Assembly (NCBI GenBank): GCA_028023455.1
Contig: JAQFVV010000072.1
Coordinates: 4,110,501-4,174,500 of the forward strand
Direction: 5' to 3'
DNA: 64,000 bases
DNA from: Epiperipatus broadwayi
Taxonomy: Eukaryota > Onychophora > Udeonychophora > Euonychophora > Peripatidae
The first letter of the stretch is position 1; each line of letters opens with the position of its first letter. Of this stretch, positions 12,880 to 24,128 are shown piece by piece. A program made the position numbers and the translations under genes. The notes beneath the pieces are model-generated. The model saw nothing but the letters and a program-made list of their open reading frames with translations. It ran no database searches and was not told the DNA's origin.

Positions 12880-13100
12880 CGGTTACCATTTAATTTATCA
12901 AAAGATGTTTGGCAATTTCATATTGCTAAAGTTATTAATATATGGTGTATCTGAACTTGGTTCAGTCCCATATGGCTATTTAAATTAGATTGTTAAGAGC
13001 TTATTTGCGAGCTCTATAAATAACATTTGTAAATACAAGCTTATTAAATTAAATCATGTGACATATGACTTGATTTCTTTGTAATGTGTGTTTAGATTTA
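12880..13100. repeat. Dispersed repeat inserted at the ORF1 end, shared with 23670-23845
   Basis: Two blocks are shared with the region near 23700. One reads ATTGCT...TTATTAATATATGGTG...CCCATATGGCTAT at about 12920-12990; its partner is at about 23770-23835. The other reads TACAAGCTTA...CATGTGACATATGACTTG at about 13035-13075; its partners are at about 23690-23730 and 61310-61365. The block order is different in the two copies. This places the sequence in the foldback-repeat family described at 32241. Confidence 0.6.
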
Positions 13101-13119
13101 TTAATTTCCTCATTTGCTC

Positions 13120-13560
13120 AGATAGAAATAAAATCTAAAAATGGTATGCTTTCAAAAAAATTATTTATTTATTTATTTTCAAGAGTTCTGCTGGGTTAAT
13201 TGCAAGTGAAACACTATTATCGTTGAAAAACGCTAGAGATTTAAATTTTCTTAGAGTGTTTTGTGTACTAAAAATGATATTACTGAGTGCGACTTCATTC
13301 TTACCATTTTCTTGAATATATTACATTTGCTCTCCCCATGTAGCATTTTCCGGAATAAATTTAATGGGGGATATTTTTTCAGAGATTGACATAACTTTGT
13401 TATTGTTACTGGTTTTTGCTTCATTTTTCTTTAGTGTCTTTTTTACTAATGATTTTTACAGCATTATTTACCTAGCTTCCAAATCATTTCTGCTATTCAG
13501 CAAGATATTTCCACTAACTTTTTCATATATTTCCCATTGTTTAACTTAATATTCCTTTCT
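13120..13560 (-). pseudogene. Possible N-terminal ORF1 remnant beyond the repeat
   Basis: On the minus strand, fragments such as EKISPIKFIPENATWGEQ and LAFFNDNSVSLAINPAELL read like protein sequence. They lie where the 5' part of the element's ORF1 would be if the 12880-13100 repeat had been inserted into it. I recognise no motif, so the link to the retrotransposon rests on position and strand alone. Confidence 0.3.
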
Positions 13561-14539
13561 AGTTTATATGCTGGCTCTAGCTATTAGAGCAAAAATTGTT
13601 TTTATGAAACTTGTTAAGTTTTTTCTTTAAGTTTTCAATAGTAATTCCAATTCTCATTTCACAGAGCCCAAATCTAATCTGCACTTTTCTATTAAACTTT
13701 TATAAAGAAAATAAAATATTTTTTTAACTATATGCTTCAATAAATATGAAAAATTAATGTTTCAATGTGCAATAAAATAACAGGCTTTACAATGCACATT
13801 TAATATTTTTAGTATTTATGGGATTTGACGAATTTAAGCTTTAGATATTATATATATTATGCCTTTGGTTTACAATATATATTTTATGCATACATTTTAA
13901 ATTTTCTTAATTTATATTTTCCAGCTGAAATATTTGTTTTCAAATGTGCAATGTCTATTTTAAATTGATCATTTTACATCTCGAAAAATATCACTACGTT
14001 AGATTTTCTATATTATTACACATTCTTCACATAGGCTTTAGAAATTTCTTATAAATATTTCATACATATAATGTTCTAGAATGTTATATTTTGTATGATA
14101 GATTATTCACTTTCTATTTGTTAGATTGCCACATTACTTTTATTTTAAATCTACTCAGACAAAAATACACAACAAAAAAGTTAATTGAGTTTCATAATTA
14201 AAAAGCTCTGATATAGAATGCTTTTCTTACAGTAAGCATACCTAGATAATGGTAAATCCAATATATCTTTCAAAAAAGAAGCTCAAATTAGATATTACCC
14301 CCTCTCCATTTATTTAAATTTCAAAGCGTAATTTTAAATATATATTTTGTCAATTAGTACAATATCAGCAGCTGCAACCCCCCTCCCCACTTTTTAATTC
14401 AATGATTCTCAGCTCCATGACATTATGGAATACTGTGAGAGCGCTGCTGTGCTTCAGCTGCAAAAAGCAAAATGAAAATGTTCAGTAGATTACAATTTGT
14501 GGATAGTAAGAGAATAGCCAAAATTGTATTTAGTTGAGT
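13561..14539. other. Intergenic, no feature seen
   Basis: AT-rich with short C runs near 14300 and 14385. No coding or repeat signal was found. Confidence 0.45.
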
Positions 14540-15240
14540 TATGGGTAAAGGACAGGCAATAATATGGGTTATAAAAACAGTATGGTGTGCAGAAGATTTG
14601 GATAAAGAATTTATACCAGTATACTTGTACAAAAGTAGGATGATTGTGTTAATTGTTGAGGGTTATAGTGGCAAAGAATGGCACAAAAGAATAGAGGTAT
14701 TAATAAAAAATAGGGAGCTGGAGAGATGGAGAACTAGTATGAAGAATAAAAAGTTTAAATATATATAGGAGTAAACAGAATATTGGATATGAGTTAATTT
14801 GCAATAATAGTAAGGAAAGTAGTTCACTGTCTAAGACTCGAACAGGATTGTTAGCAACAAGGAAATATACGCATAAATGGAGAAATGTGGATGATTTAAT
14901 TGAATGTAAATGCTTACAAGCAGAAAGGATACAAATAATGAATTGTGGGAGAATAAATATAAAGAAAGTGATTATACAGAAAGTGGGTTCTTGGTTTTTA
15001 TGCTGGGTTTGGAAAAAGATAAGAGGGATCAAGATATAAAGACCATAGAGTGGACAAAGATGATGTTGTGGAAATGGGATGGAGCAGGATAGAGAATAAT
15101 ATGGAAAAAACTTAGGGTGGGAAATGGAAAGGAAAAGGAAGGTGACTAACAGATTTCTCTGGGCATAGTGGCTGAGAGATTCCTGACTTTGATAAAAAGA
15201 GTAGTCACACCGCATCACAATCATCCTTTTGCAGACATAT
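14540..15240 (+). pseudogene. 3' fragment of a second non-LTR retrotransposon type
   Basis: The plus strand gives EWHKRIEVLIKNRELERWRTSM, then a segment like NNSKESSSLSKTRTGLLATR, then a degenerate cysteine region (ECKCLQAERIQIMNC). This order (basic W-rich helix, RTG-x-L-x-TR, C-x-C...C) is the C-terminal region after the reverse transcriptase in a common invertebrate non-LTR lineage. Its end (about 15143-15190) recurs inverted at 21885-21930, which marks a shared 3' end. It is broken by stops and has lost the catalytic core. It is clearly different from the RTE-like family in this window. Confidence 0.5.
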
Positions 15241-15800
15241 TTGGTGATATTTTGCCACTTTTTTATTTGTTTGATAACTGAAGCTAAAGGTAATATTGAT
15301 TTATCAGTTTTAAATAAAATATCTAAACATATATCAAAAGTAACACAAACGAACCAATTAAGTGCTAGAACAACACTGAATAATAGATTCTTTCATCATA
15401 GCCATATAAACAAACTTGTAAATTCATTTGCTACTATCGGTAGCAATGAGCAAAAAAAGTATATTGTCCTTAATCTGTTTATATATTCATGATTATTTTT
15501 ACAAAATAGTCATTAAAAACTATATCTATTTTGATAATTACACTTAGATTTTTTTTTAATGTTTTATTTTTAAAATTACAAGTTAAAAATTTTTTAGTAA
15601 CAGTAAAAAGAATACGATGATTTGTAATGCTCTGTCAACCTTAATATGAAACTTTTATGATATGTTAATAATTATAAATGCAATTTTAAATTTTTAAAAA
15701 TAATTTCATAGCTTTATGATGACTTAACAATAATTCATTTGGGTTTTAGAAATAAAGTTCAATCAACAAATGTTTTGTAAATTATTTTTTTAACTGCCAT
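15241..15800. other. Intergenic, no feature seen
   Basis: AT-rich. The open frame at 15229-15492 shows no recognisable domain. Confidence 0.4.
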
Positions 15801-15835
15801 TACTTGTAATTGTTTTTTTTTTTATATATGTCAAA

Positions 15836-15906
15836 GTGTTGACCGGGAAGAAACCCCAGGCTGGCTGCTTGGAAGGCAGCTATGCTAACCGCTAGGCCAC
15901 CAATAC
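15836..15906 (-). tRNA. tRNA-Gly(TCC)-like retroposed pseudogene
   Basis: On the minus strand the 71 bases fold as a cloverleaf. The acceptor stem pairs in 6 of 7 positions (one A-C mismatch). The A-box region reads TGGCCTAGCGGTTAGC. The anticodon arm GCTGC-CTTCCAA-GCAGC has a TCC anticodon (glycine), and the T stem CTGGG/CCCGG pairs. The T loop, however, is GTTTCTT instead of the near-universal TTCxAxT, so the B box is lost. An A-rich stretch follows the 3' end, and a short duplication (TACTTGT at 15801 and 15904) flanks the unit. This points to a retroposed, probably non-functional copy. Confidence 0.75.
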
Positions 15907-15910
15907 TTGT

Positions 15911-16210
15911 TGTAATGGTTTAATGAGAAATATGTTTTTTTCCCTATATTTTCAGAGTTCAAATATAATTTTTTAGGATGCTTTTCATTTGTAAACTTAT
16001 ATTTCTAATAAATCAAGTCTAATTTATTTATCATATGAAATATCGAATAATGATTATAACTTATAAATTCATACCTTTGTGGCAAATCATTGAAGGTTTT
16101 CTCAGAAAAAGTGTTGCTAAGCCATAACTTTAGAATGTAGTATTAGTGTTACTCTAAATGATAATGACTTGCGGGTTTTTTTTTTATAAAATAAATTTTA
16201 ATGTGATGCT
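15911..16210. other. Spacer before the Penelope-like element
   Basis: AT-rich, with no feature seen. Confidence 0.4.
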
Positions 16211-16951
16211 ATTATACTAAAGATCTATTGGCAGCAGGATTCAAATATAAAACCATTAAAAAGAAAATCATGAAATTTAATAGTACAATAAACAATAAAT
16301 TACCTCGCACTAATCTACCTAGAATAACAATCCCCTACATCCCTAAAATATCCAAGAAAATAACGAAAACTTTAAACAATAAATTCAACATAATATTCAG
16401 AACTCCACCCAATTCCAATAGGTTGATCAATAACTCTAAAGACCTCATTGATCGATCGCTCACCCCACACGTGGTGTACTCTATTTCCTGCCCTCAAGCC
16501 GGATGCCACGCTACATATTATGGGGAAACGAAAGCCACAATTAATACCAGATTGGCTCAACATCGTTACACATTCAACAGAGCTCAAACGAACACCCTCC
16601 TCATTTTTCGAACATAGAAACAACCGGGCACAACTTCATACCTGCCAACCCCTTATTTTATGTTCAGAGCCAAAGATTACAGGAGAAAATAAGGAGGCTC
16701 TATATTAACAGAGACATCCTGCCATTAACAGAAAGACACAGCTTCAAGACTCAAAAATGGCTACGAACGCTATTTGAATATTTACATTTGCATATATTTA
16801 TTACACTTTTCATGAAGGCTATGAGTATGAGGCATGGTTCCTCAAAAACGTTCAGCCGATAAATTTTTAATAGTAAGTTATATTTTCTCTAATTAATAAA
16901 TTACAATTAAGTATTTTTGTTTTACATACAAGGAGAAATTAAAACCATATT
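16211..16951 (+). repeat. Upstream pLTR of the Penelope-like element
   Basis: Aligns end to end with 18565-19329, starting at ATTATACTAAAGATCTATTGG and ending at GAGAAATTAAAACCATAT. Before the endonuclease end the two copies are almost identical. After about 16580 this copy lacks many single bases present in the other, so it is shorter (741 against 765). Confidence 0.9.
16228..16617 (+). pseudogene. GIY-YIG endonuclease fragment, upstream copy
   Basis: This 129-codon frame covers the linker between reverse transcriptase and endonuclease, rich in K and N, and then VVYSISCPQAGCHATYYGET, the GIY-YIG core with the two cysteines usual in Penelope-type domains. TRLAQHRYTF follows, giving the catalytic arginine and the conserved histidine. 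The core is intact here, whereas the downstream copy is frameshifted just after SCPQ. A frameshift after about residue 120 truncates this copy. There is no reverse transcriptase in this copy. Confidence 0.8.
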
Positions 16952-17984
16952 TATTACATAATGAATAGAGGTCAAGAAAAACAGACTAAACTGCGAATTC
17001 GATGATCAAAACGAGCAAAACTCTTCTTTCTAAATGTAAGATTATAAGTCATACCCAATTCCTGTGTGGTGAAAATTAATAGAACAATTCACAATAATTT
17101 TAAAATTAAGAATGAATTGCAGAAACAACTTTTGGCACAATAACTCACGGATGCAAAAGCTTTCAAAAAGCAAACAACAGATGGAACAAAGACTGCAAAC
17201 TCGTAACCCCCAGTGGATGCAAGAAAACTATAAAAACGAGGTTCAAATTTGAAAATAAAATACATTTTTGTCTATTAAACAAAATAAAAATGCCGCAGGA
17301 TTAATATAGACGCGTTCGTTAACAAAACCTCAATTAACCACCATATGAAATCAAGAAAATTTATCCCTCGGACCTAAATCGTAGGAGGAAGTTGACACCC
17401 CTAAACTTGAACTAATAGCGGATATCGAGGGTATCATTAACAACATACAGAGGCTACACACCGATAGCTAAACATAAAAACATGGTTGATAAAGAAGAAA
17501 GCATGGAAAAAGGTGTAAAACAAACAATTCAAAACACACAACTGCTCAAAGAAGACAAGGCACGCTTGTTTTATTAAATAACACCGATTACAAAATAAAA
17601 GCACGACCAAATTAAAATATTAAAGTTAGTACATGATAACACTTTTAATATTAAACTAGACCGATAAATTTATTAACAACGGCTTCGGATTTTTAAGGAT
17701 AAAGGGATTACTAAATCTGAGTATTACAGGTTTACCTTCTGCCACTAACCCCGAATGTTTGCCAATTCAAAACTACATAAACCAGGCGAACCCTTAGATT
17801 GATGATGGATTTCGCTGGCTCTATTTTGACGCAGCCAAATTAGTCAATCAATTAATTATAGTTACCTTAATTTTGGCTCTTACACGATAAATCGCTTTTC
17901 AATTCATCACCAGAATTAAAAATACTCAAACTCTCATAGTCTGTTATGGCACGATGGATGTGAAGGAATATACGGATCAATTAA
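16952..17984 (+). pseudogene. 5' part of the Penelope-like unit, heavily broken
   Basis: Lies between the tandem junction and the readable reverse transcriptase frame. Its GC content is higher than the flanks and it reads as short protein-like pieces in shifting frames, so it is probably the N-terminal half of the polyprotein. Stops and length changes prevent any long frame. I could not identify individual reverse transcriptase motifs here. Confidence 0.55.
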
Positions 17985-18896
17985 CAGAAAAGCATCCATC
18001 AAATTATACACGAAGAGCTATTACGAGTATCTTGTCCTAATGAAAGAATTAAATTTATTATGGCTTTCTTGACATGGCTTGATTCCCATATATTTACACT
18101 CTTCGAAAACAAATGGTACACAATGCAAGATGGTTGGCCCATGGGCCTTCCTATTAGTGGTGTTTTATCTAATATATATTTAAATAAATACGAGCAATCC
18201 ATCATTCCAAAATACTTCAACACTAACCTAGACTTCATATATATATGATATGTAGACGATATCTTCATCATAACCTCTAAAAATAATATTTTAAATATAC
18301 AACGTGAATTACAAAATTCAACTAAACTATCATTCACTATCACATATGAAAATAATAAAGAACTCAAATATCTCGACCTCTCTTTATCGAGAAATCGCCA
18401 TGCAATGGATTACAAAATGATTGTTAAACCATTTGAAATTCGCAGCTGTATCCACCCTAACTCTAACTCACCCGCATCGCACAAATTTGCAGGTCTTAAT
18501 GCATTTTTGTTTAGAAACTTTCATCTGTGTAAATATGAAGCACATAGGAAAGAAAATATAAACAATTATACTAAAGATCTATTGGCAGCAGGATTCAAAC
18601 ATAAAACCATTAAAAAGAAAATCATGAAATTTAATAGTACAATAAACAATAAATTACCTCGCACTAATCTACCTAGAATAACAATCCCCTATATCCCTAA
18701 AATATCCAAGAAAATAACGAAAACTTTAAACAATAAATTCAACATAATATTCAGAACTCCACCCAATTCCAATAGGTTGATCAATAACTCTAAAGACCTC
18801 ATTGATCGATCGCTCACCCCACACGTGGTGTACTCAATTTCCTGCCCTCAGCCGGATGCCACGCTACATATTATGGGGAAACGAAGCCACAATTAA
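17985..18896 (+). pseudogene. Penelope-like reverse transcriptase and linker
   Basis: One reading frame runs from about 17985 to 18896 with a single TGA at 18246-18248. It contains WYTMQDGWPMGLPISGVLSN (about 18114-18173), the QG-x-x-MG-x-P-S-x-x-L-N motif of Penelope reverse transcriptases. After the TGA comes YVDDIFIIT (18249-18275), the catalytic YxDD box. Then come ELKYLDLSL, the region after the palm, and the K-rich linker to the endonuclease. A one-base change after SCPQ shifts the endonuclease into the frame starting at 18802. Apart from these two lesions the second half would read through. Confidence 0.85.
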
Positions 18897-19329
18897 TACC
18901 AGATTGGCTCAACATCATTACACATTCAACAGAGCTCAAACGAACAGCAGCACATCCTCTGATTTTTCGAACATAGTAAACAATCCGGGCACAACTTCAT
19001 ACCTGCCAACCCCATTATTTTATGTTCAGAGCCAAATGATTACAGGAGAAAAATAAAGGAGGCATTCTATATTAATAGAGACATCCATGCCATTAACAGA
19101 AAGGACACATGCTTCGAGATCTCGAAAAAATGGGCTACGTAACAGTAGCTTATTTGAATATTTACATTTGCATATATTTATTACCCTTTTCATGAAGGCT
19201 ATGAGTATGAGGCATGGTTCCTCGAAAACGTTCAGCCGAAAATTTTTAATAGTAAGTTATATTTTCTCTAATTAATAATTACAATTAAGTATTTTTGTTT
19301 TACATACAAGGAGAAATTAAAACCATATT
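18565..19329 (+). repeat. Downstream pLTR of the Penelope-like element
   Basis: The second copy of the terminal unit, offset 2354 bases from the first. It holds the linker, the frameshifted endonuclease (18802-19056 in another frame, with TRLAQHHYTF) and the 3' untranslated part with the hammerhead-like box at 19191-19239. Confidence 0.9.
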
Positions 19330-19330
19330 G

Positions 19331-19459
19331 ATGTTAAAATTGAAAAAAAAATCTGAGAAGGTTAACATCTTGCAGACTGTGGACAGCATCAAAAGATATC
19401 TCCTTTGTTCTTTTGACAGAAGAACATGCCCAGAGGATGTTTGCGTTCTTCAGATCTAG
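19331..19459 (+). CDS. Short open frame directly after the Penelope-like element
   Basis: A 42-codon frame with higher GC than its flanks, starting at ATG two bases past the element end. It includes SEKVNILQTVDSIKRYLLC followed by SFDRRTCPEDVCVLQI. It reads like real protein sequence, but I recognise no family. It may be a fragment of an older coding sequence into which the retroelement was inserted, or chance. Confidence 0.25.
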   Translation: MLKLKKKSEKVNILQTVDSIKRYLLCSFDRRTCPEDVCVLQI

Positions 19460-21884
19460 TTTTCACATGAAGATTTTGAAGTATAATTAAAAATGTTTTC
19501 TTTGTTTATAACTTATTTTTAATTATTTTTACACTCTAATTGGGTTGATTATAATAAAGAAATACACAGGTGAACTTTCAATTCATTCATGTTTAGAAAT
19601 AGAAGTTAATAAATAAACTTGACAGTAATATAAAGTAAAAAAATGTCAGTGTCTTTTACATTATTATTTGTCAAAATTGATTTGGGTGTTAAAAATGTTT
19701 TAAATATTGTAATTTTTGTTAAGAAAATACCAGATTTCAAGACAGAATTTGATAGAGTGTTCACAAACCTACCTTCATTCAATGCACACAAATTCAAAAA
19801 CCAAGTTAAAATAAAAAGAAATTTGTTCATTTTTAGTTTTAGTGTTTACTTAAACATCTGTGATGACATTTAGGGTAAATTGTTATATTTACAGGTCAGG
19901 TTTTAAACTTTTAAAATAGTTAGATGTGATTTTTTAGAATATTATTCGCTTATAAAATTAAATTAAAAGGAAATCAAGTCCAATTTATTGAGTTTTAGTG
20001 TAATATCAAGATTTTATATATATATATAAAAACACAGAAAGACTCAGCATTTCTAAAAAGTCTCACCATATTGACGCAATAGAATGTGTCAGAATGTACT
20101 AAAATAAAATGTTGAACTATAACTCAAATGGTCACTATGGCATAATGTAAAAACGATTGAAACATGGAAGGATTAAATTAGAGCATTTAATTTTCTTTTT
20201 TATAACGTATTAAAAATTTAAAGGAATACTTTTTAAAAAAAATAAAGAATGCTGGAAGAATTGATAAATGTCTTTCTAATTGTCAGATATTTAATTTTAA
20301 AAGTATTATTACGCATCAAAATATCAATTTATCTAATTAAATAGTTTTAATTTTTTTTAATATGAAAAAATTGTGTGCGTGTGCGCGCATGTCATAAAAT
20401 TTTATTTTCCTTGTTTTGTATTTATTAATTTTAACAATAAAACTACCACCAAAACATCTCTTTCTAAAGATGATTGTATTTTCCGTGTGAGATTATTCTA
20501 ACCTCTAATAATTAATTAAGCAATAAATATTGATAAAGAAGATTCTGGAAATAATCGAATATGCCAATGAATTTAATTAAAATAGCATACAAGCAAGAGT
20601 AATAATATATGCTTGCTACATACATACATATTGTTTCTTTCCAAGCATTTGAATTTGTTTTAGTGTGAAAATTCAATTTAAATACTAGTCGACAATTCTT
20701 AATCAATAATTATGACAAGACTTTTTAATATCTATTCAAATATTCTAGGAATGAAATGAAGACATTTGGTAGCTAGACCCACTTTCAGCACTTGGAGCTG
20801 AAAATTTCCAAATGGCAATAAGCGGCAGGTGCAGGAGGCGGGTGAAGCTATACAATTTCATATTACAATTTGAAAATAATAACCTTAAGAAGTTAAATAC
20901 TGTCAAAAAGTAAATGTACACGGTCTATATTAAGACAGAAAAATCCCCCCCCCCTCTCTTTTTTTAAATACATATATATAGTTAACTTATACCCGAAAAA
21001 TGCTTTCAAGCTAGAAATGAATAATAAAACGAATACATCAAAAAGAAAAATGCTAATGTTGGTAATATTACTGACAAGAAGAAAAAATCGTTCTCTCAAT
21101 ATATGTGTGTGTATGTATATATAAACAAAAAAAAGATCGAATGGTTTCTTAATAGTTCATACATATCTTTGTCAGAATTAAATCTATATATATATATACT
21201 GCTGACTCTTTATATACAGTATATGTAATTAAATCAATATTATCATCATTTACAACCATATATATAATAGATTTAAATATTTTATAACCTATCCCCACAG
21301 ACACAGCAACTCTTCTGATTACTAAGAATCTAGCCACATTCGAAAATTTATGCTTTCCTTAATCATAGTTGAAAAGGAATTTTCAACCGCATGGAACAAT
21401 ACAATTTTCTTTTTCATTTCTTTCTTTCTTTGTGTATTGATTTCTACATTTACATATCATACTATTTGATCTCTGATAATGACTGCAGAACAGTCGAAAC
21501 TGTAAGAGTAAAGTTTTGGTGTAAAAAAAATAGTATTATTAAGTATATAAGAAGGTTGGAAATGGCATGGAACAATACAGAACAAATACTATCTCATAAT
21601 TAAGCTAATCTCAAACCACCTGTTGTCTTGTATAAAATGTGCCCATACTTTGCATCTCTAAGGCTGTTTGGGTTCCACAAGCACCAATCAATCTTAAGCA
21701 ATTGCTTCAAAAATATATAAAAGACTTCCACCTTTATAATCATCAAAAATGGATAGAGGTTTAATCCATTATGCTGCTTTTTTATATATTAAATAAATCA
21801 TGCGATATAAGATTTTTGCCCTTTTCATTCAATGTACTGAAACTATTTTACAATTTCATGCAATGCTATGTACTGTGGCTCCTC
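19460..21884. other. Intergenic with one GC-rich patch
   Basis: Mostly AT-rich DNA with TA microsatellite runs (20015-20030, 21185-21200) and a run of ten C near 20945. A GC-rich patch at 20765-20850 (CAGCACTTGGAGCTG, GCAGGAGGCGGG) is not explained. No domain is recognisable in the open frames at 19606-19873 (both strands) or 21391-21603. Confidence 0.45.
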
Positions 21885-21930
21885 TTTTTTGGAGCCAGGA
21901 ATCTCTCAGCCACTATGCTCAGAGAAACAC
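21885..21930 (-). repeat. Inverted copy of the non-LTR 3' end found at 15143-15190
   Basis: The reverse complement contains TCTCTCAGCCACTATGC-type sequence matching the 15143-15190 fragment, including the following TCCTG...AAAAAGAG...CAC block. This supports a shared 3' terminus of one non-LTR family. Little else of that element is recognisable next to it. The locus also holds a small palindrome (TGGCTCC/GGAGCCA). Confidence 0.6.
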
Positions 21931-22384
21931 TGTATACACAGTGACATCCATCTGTTTAATATAAAATTAATTAAAACATATTATAACAATAATACAATAT
22001 GTACAAGGAAGAGAAGAAAAAAAAACCTGTACAAATGTTTATAATTTCCCATTCATTTATCATTAGTCAATTATTAGTTAAACTAATTGGTATTTTATAT
22101 ATATTCATATGTTCAGAACTAAGTGACTTGCATGCTGTTCCATCATATTTGATAATTTAAAAAAATCATCATACTCAAAACAAATAATAAGTGATTTAAT
22201 CCTTAAACTGTTTTACTCAAGAATATCAAAAAACAAGTTTGGCTACAATTTATTTTCAGTTATGCAGTAATATTGCATGCCCTTGTTCATTCAAACTATT
22301 GGCATACCAAGCTTAATTAATGTGGAATATTGTTATTATCTAAAATAAAGATATTTTCAATGACATCATTGAATAGATTGTTTA

Positions 22385-23500
22385 AAGGGACCTGGTATGG
22401 TTTTAGCAAATCAAAAAGTACTATAGACATAGCTTTCATTGCCAAGAAAATGCAAGAAAAATGTTAAGAGATGAAAGAATAATTTACATATTGCTTTGTA
22501 TTGATTTAGTCAAGGCATTTGATTCAGTTAATAGCATCACTTAAAATTAGTCTTTTGTCAAACAAAAAATTTTTTGTATTATACAGATTCTACATAACAG
22601 AATGACATGAAGTGTTACTACTACAGAAAATGTGAGGCATTTGAAATGAAAACTGGCATTAAACAAGGATTTGCGTTTGCTCTAACATTGTGTCCAATTT
22701 TTATGGCAGTAGTCTTTGGAATTATTTGTAAGTGGCTTAATCAGACAAGGAGTGAGATGTCAAACAGGTCTGATAGTGGAATTTTCAATTTGAATTGATT
22801 ACAGGCAAAGAACATCCTATTGGGTTTACAATTCTGCTACTCTTTATTGTTAGGTGATTTACAGAATACTTCATATTATCGATACAACATATATAGACTG
22901 TGGTTTATTAATTAATGTTCTAAGAACTTCAAGTTCTTTAAAAGCCAGTGCCTTTGTAACTTTTAACTTGAATGATTATCAACTTAAAAATGTAAATCAA
23001 TTTAAATATGTTGGTATTTTATAGGTAAAAAGGTGGACTTATGGTGTTGAGGTGCAGAACAGACTCCAATATGCTATGGCTGCTGTTAAATTATCTGTAT
23101 ATAAAGGTATTATTTTATATATTAAATGAAAGGTACTACAAAATACAATGGCAAGATGATACAACCATTCAATGATTTCTTCAACCTTCTGGATGTGATA
23201 GTATAGAGTCCACTATTGTAAAATCACTTCTTCATTGGACTGAATGAAGGAATAAAACAAATCTTCCCAAAAGAGTGAACGATGGAAAATTGGAGTATCA
23301 TTTTCATGGGAAGGTAGACGTTTAGATGCCATCTAAGAAGTGCAATGTTGATTGTTTACATTGGAGAGCTACAATTATACAAATGGTGTTGAGGTGTGGA
23401 AAAAGTTAGAAGACAGTATCACAAAATATTAAATAAACAAAAAATGAACCATGTTCTATATGTGGATGTATTTGTGTAATCATTTCAATATGCATCACTA
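22385..23500 (+). pseudogene. Third non-LTR type: highly decayed reverse transcriptase
   Basis: The plus strand shows SKSTIDIAFIAKKMQEKC then ...IDLVKAFDSVNS (about 22490-22540), the first palm aspartate motif. GIKQGFAFALTLCPIFMAVVF (about 22650-22710) follows, equal to the G-x-KQG-x-xxP-x-LF motif. Further on come IQWQDDTTI and IESTIVKSLLHWT, the W-QD and LRW-GH region of the lineage's C-terminus. The FADD box is not readable. Stops and shifts are dense, so this is an old copy. It differs in sequence from the RTE-like family at 46070. Confidence 0.65.
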
Positions 23501-23669
23501 GAGTAGCTTTTTCCCCCTTAGTGTTAAGATGGCCATATTGGTGATGGCACACGATTGAATGTTATTATGGATTCATCATTCATTAGTGTATTATTTAATT
23601 TAATAAAATACAACAAAAAGATGTAAATACAAAGTATGTTAATATTTGTAAATATTCAGTTTATCATAT
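23501..23669. other. Spacer
   Basis: AT-rich, no feature seen. Confidence 0.4.
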
Positions 23670-24075
23670 ATATATATATCTGTAATACAAGCTTAAAACA
23701 AGTCACATGATGTATAATTTGATTTTTTGATTATTAGGAATTTTGATCTTGAGGCTTTGGCGATGTTATATTGCTGAGGCTATTAATATATGGTGAGGCT
23801 GAAGTGTTTTCAGACCCATATAGCTATATAAGTTAGATCGCTGGATTTGAAGACATTTAGGTGTCTGAAAATTTCAGATTTTCTACTTAATAGTTAAGTA
23901 TTAGATAAGTGCTGGCCTTGAGTTGATATTTTAGATCTAGTAACTGAACATCCTAATGCCTCACTGAGGGGAGCTAACAGCTTGAAACCGGTTTGGGGAT
24001 AGGGATAATTCTAGATAGAGCTTTTTAAATGCTTTCTCTTGTGGCACTTATGATAAAAAAACTTGTTAGAGCTAT
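23670..24075. repeat. Foldback-family repeat, partial copy
   Basis: Carries the CAAGTCACATGATGTATAATTT-like block near 23705, the ATTAATATATGGTG block near 23785, and, at 23955-24075, a half-copy of the foldback arm (CTTGAAACC, GGTTTGGGGATAGGGAT, TTTTTAAATGCTTTCTCTTG) that is complete at 61071-61290. Only one arm of the foldback is present. A TA microsatellite follows at 24088-24110. Confidence 0.6.
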
Positions 24076-24128
24076 GAGCACACTCCCTATATATATATAT
24101 ATATATATTATTTTAAATGAATGTTTAA

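Larger units (their letters stand above)
16211..19329 (+). mobile_element. Penelope-like retroelement with partial tandem duplication
   Basis: A truncated unit (16211-16951) runs directly into a longer unit (16952-19329) that ends with the same roughly 740-765 bp. This is the pLTR arrangement (partial head-to-tail duplication) typical of Penelope-like elements, which encode a reverse transcriptase joined to a GIY-YIG endonuclease. Both parts are present here: a reverse transcriptase palm at about 18120-18260 and a GIY-YIG domain in both pLTR copies. The part from 16952 to about 17980 is broken by many small length changes. One stop lies directly before the YVDD box. It is inactive as it stands. 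Confidence 0.9.

Noticed and set aside
14700-15224. 174-codon minus-strand open frame
   Set aside because: It is antisense to the non-LTR fragment at 14540-15240, whose plus-strand translation has the family motifs.
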